This document shows, piece by piece, positions 62,010 through 64,000 of a stretch of DNA of 64,000 nt; within the stretch, counting starts at the first letter, position 1, and each line of letters opens with the position of its first letter. Under the pieces are notes generated by a model. It saw nothing but the letters and a program-made list of their open reading frames with translations, made no database searches and was not told where the DNA came from. The translations under genes were made by a program, and so were the position numbers. The stretch lies in assembly GCF_023028105.1 (NCBI RefSeq), contig NZ_CP095492.1, forward strand, positions 372,001 through 436,000, given 5' to 3'. The stretch is from Halosolutus gelatinilyticus (lineage in GTDB: Archaea; Halobacteriota; Halobacteria; Halobacteriales; Natrialbaceae).

Positions 62010-63704
62010 CTAGAACGAGACGTCGGTATCGTAGTCCCCGGCGGAGGGGGCCGTCGGCTCGTCCGGATCGATGCGAACGTCGATCAGTTCGGGGCCGTCC
62101 GCGCGCGCCACCGCGATGTCGATCGCGTCCGCGAGACCCGCAAGCGTTCGTACCGTCTCGCCCCGACAGCCGAAGCCCCCCGCGACGGTTGCGAACTCGG
62201 GCGACGACCAGTCGAACCGATGCCCCTCGGCGTACCGATCGATCTCCGGGGACTTGCTGATGATCCCGTAGTCCTGATTGTTGAAGACGATCGCGATCAC
62301 GTCGATCTCGTGTTCGACCGCCGTGTGGAGCTCCTGCAGACACATCATGGCGCCGCCGTCGCCCGTCAGCGCGACGACCGGCCGATCCGGCGACGCGAGG
62401 CTCGCGCCGATCGCGGCGGGGATCCCGACACCCATTCCCGCCCACGAGCCGGCGGTGACGTACGTCTCGGGTTCGTACGTCTCGAAGGTCTGTTTGGCCC
62501 AGAGCCGGAAGCCGCCGATGTCGGTCGTTACGACCGTTTCCGCCGGTAACGCATCCCGGAGCGTCCGAAGCGCGCCGGCCGTCGCGATCGGTGTCTCGTC
62601 CTCGAGGAGCCCGCGGGCACGGAGGCGATCGTCGTACTCCCGCCGAACGCGATCGCCGACGACCGCCCCGTCCCAGGCGGTATCGGGGCGAGGTTCGGAC
62701 CGGAGGCGACGGTGCAAGCGGTCGACCGCGTCGGCGACGTTCGCGACGATCGGAACGTCGGCCTCGTAGGACGCGTTAATTCGGCTCGCGTCGAGGGTGA
62801 CGTGGACGAGCGTCTCGCCGAAGGGGAGCGACCAGTCGGCGGTGGTGACGCCGTCGAACCGAGTTCCGAGCGCGAGAACGACGTCGGCCGCTTCGAGGGC
62901 CCGTCTCGCGCCCGCCGGGAGGTGACTCCCCGTGACCCCGAGCCAGCGTGGATCGTCCTCCGGGAAGATCCCTTTCCCCTTGTAGGACGCGACGATGGGA
63001 GCGTTGAGCGTCTCGACGAGGTCGCGGATCGCCTCCGGATCGCCCGATCGACGGGCGCCGACGCCGAGGTAGACGAGCGGCCGCTCGGCGCCGGCGAGCG
63101 CGCGCGTCGCGGCTCGGTATTCGGCGTCGCCGTCGAACCGGCTCGTCGGCGGCTCGATCGTCACCGGCGGCGAACGAAACTCGGCGTCGAGGAGGGACTT
63201 CGGAACGCCCAGCCTGACCGGCCCGTACGGCGGCGTCAGCGCGGTTTCGATCCCCGAACGAACCAGCCGGTGGAACTCGGCCGGGCGCTCGATCGAGTGG
63301 TTCGCTTTGACGACGGTATCGAACGTTTCGGGCTCGATCTCGTGGATCGGCCCCTTCCCCCTGTCGTCCGGATCGGCCTCCGCGGCGACGTGGATCAACG
63401 GGACGCGGTCGTCGAGCGCGTTTTTCAACCCGTGCATCGCGTTCGTGTCGCCGGGCCCGGGGACGGTGAGCGTCGCGGCCACGCCGCCGCCGGCTTCGTA
63501 GTATCCCCACGCGATGTGCGGGATCGCCGTCTCGTGGCGCGCCATTACGTATCGAACGTCGTCCCGGCGATCGACGGTCCGATCGAGCGGGAGCGTTTGC
63601 GTTCCGGGGATGCCGACGAGGAGGTCGATTCCGGCGTCGACGAGGGCGTCGTACAGGTGGTCGCTACCGGATCGTCTCGGCGGGCCGTCGTCTGTCGGAG
63701 CCAT
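62010..63704 (-). CDS. Thiamine diphosphate-dependent enzyme (acetolactate synthase/benzoylformate decarboxylase type)
   Basis: 564 residues from ATG 63704 (an earlier in-frame start at 63746 is less likely). Catalytic Glu in ARHETAIPHIAWG at the N-terminal PYR domain, central dehydrogenase-fold domain, and the C-terminal cofactor motif starting GDGGAMMCLQELHTAVEH and ending in NNQDYG. FAD-site residues of true acetolactate synthases are not clear. 2-Oxoacid decarboxylase, benzaldehyde/acyloin lyase or glyoxylate carboligase-like activities are all possible; no small subunit adjacent. A dyad (63852) lies about 150 bases upstream. Confidence 0.86.
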   Translation of the reverse strand: MAPTDDGPPRRSGSDHLYDALVDAGIDLLVGIPGTQTLPLDRTVDRRDDVRYVMARHETAIPHIAWGYYEAGGGVAATLTVPGPGDTNAMHGLKNALDDRVPLIHVAAEADPDDRGKGPIHEIEPETFDTVVKANHSIERPAEFHRLVRSGIETALTPPYGPVRLGVPKSLLDAEFRSPPVTIEPPTSRFDGDAEYRAATRALAGAERPLVYLGVGARRSGDPEAIRDLVETLNAPIVASYKGKGIFPEDDPRWLGVTGSHLPAGARRALEAADVVLALGTRFDGVTTADWSLPFGETLVHVTLDASRINASYEADVPIVANVADAVDRLHRRLRSEPRPDTAWDGAVVGDRVRREYDDRLRARGLLEDETPIATAGALRTLRDALPAETVVTTDIGGFRLWAKQTFETYEPETYVTAGSWAGMGVGIPAAIGASLASPDRPVVALTGDGGAMMCLQELHTAVEHEIDVIAIVFNNQDYGIISKSPEIDRYAEGHRFDWSSPEFATVAGGFGCRGETVRTLAGLADAIDIAVARADGPELIDVRIDPDEPTAPSAGDYDTDVSF

Positions 63705-63851
63705 GTCCTGAGTTCTGACTGGCGCGGCGGAGACCCATAAATTCACGCGATTACGATGTCCCGTTCGGCTCGCGTATCAAGGTCCGACGCTCGCTCCCGT
63801 TCCGAGGTTCGGACCGCCGATCGGTGCGGGTGGTTCACACAGCGCGAACGA

Positions 63852-63871
63852 TTACATCGGTACGAATGTAA
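63852..63871. promoter_or_regulatory. Putative operator, copy 4 (20-bp dyad)
   Basis: TTACATCGGTACGAATGTAA. Perfect TTACA/TGTAA arms and a GTAC centre. About 150 bases upstream of the thiamine-diphosphate enzyme start; it could also serve a gene beyond the window. The rest of 63705-64000 is non-coding. Confidence 0.6.
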
Positions 63872-64000
63872 TAAAGTTCGCCGAATCCCGCGATCGGGAG
63901 CCGTTCGTCTCGCTAGCGATCGGTCACGCTGGGACCGAAGCTCAGCCGAAGCCGCGGTTTTCGACGGCTCCGAGGACCGTACTCCCTCGTTCCCCAGGAG

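Noticed and set aside
1-64000. CRISPR arrays, tRNA or rRNA genes
   Set aside because: No regular short repeats with spacers and no recognisable cloverleaf or rRNA sequence were found by eye.

Overview
The window reads as chromosome or large-replicon DNA of a halophilic archaeon (class Halobacteria). The DNA is GC-rich and the proteins are strongly acidic. Extracellular solute-binding proteins carry twin-arginine lipoprotein signals. Promoters are archaeal TATA boxes that often sit about 25-30 bases before a leaderless start codon. Family markers agree: an Htr-type transducer, an HTH-10 (bacterio-opsin-activator-like) regulator, F420-type enzyme remnants and decayed haloarchaeal IS6-family transposases. 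No rRNA, tRNA or CRISPR was seen.

Most of the window is an accessory catabolic island built on CoA-ester chemistry. Bases 1-6,300: the end of an Htr transducer, a 3-hydroxyacyl-CoA dehydrogenase, two crotonases, a MaoC hydratase, an orphan DUF35 protein and several deletion scars. Bases 6,300-12,900: a complete branched-chain/aromatic-acid type ABC importer (LivFGMH plus binding protein) divergent from an IpdAB/glutaconate-type CoA-transferase pair. Bases 13,200-20,150: an aryl-CoA ligase, a [2Fe-2S] ferredoxin and a phenylacetyl-CoA epoxidase operon in the order paaA-paaD-paaB-paaC-(PaaD zinc ribbon), then a crotonase. Bases 20,300-24,700: a metallo-beta-lactamase hydrolase with two UbiD-family proteins, one canonical and one lacking the catalytic signature, and a small acidic partner. 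Bases 24,900-27,500: a broken MaoC, another crotonase and a double-hotdog protein.

Bases 28,900-39,900 are different in character: an ABC-2 type exporter, a membrane/HTH protein, a multi-PAS histidine kinase, a lone phosphohistidine swivel domain, a TetR/MMPL pair with a nested palindromic operator, and a PadR regulator. Bases 40,600-55,600 are a second catabolic block: fumarylacetoacetate-hydrolase family enzyme, IclR regulator, CaiB CoA-transferase, thiolase-like protein with Ser at the Cys position plus DUF35 partner, TatD-like hydrolase, BNR propeller, TIM-barrel isomerase, SDR, DoxX, and a second ABC importer in which LivH and LivM are one polypeptide. Bases 55,600-64,000 are patchy: remnants, small membrane proteins, dispersed repeats, a His-rich lipoprotein, a reductase and a thiamine-diphosphate enzyme.

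The main non-gene signal is a 20-bp dyad, TTACA-N3-GTAC-N3-TGTAA. It occurs exactly four times, all in non-coding DNA (15285, 15367, 42688, 63852), and once in degenerate form (42588). It may mark a shared regulon of the catabolic blocks. The window is also rich in gene decay: in-frame deletion chimeras, frameshifted MaoC genes and three IS6 relics.
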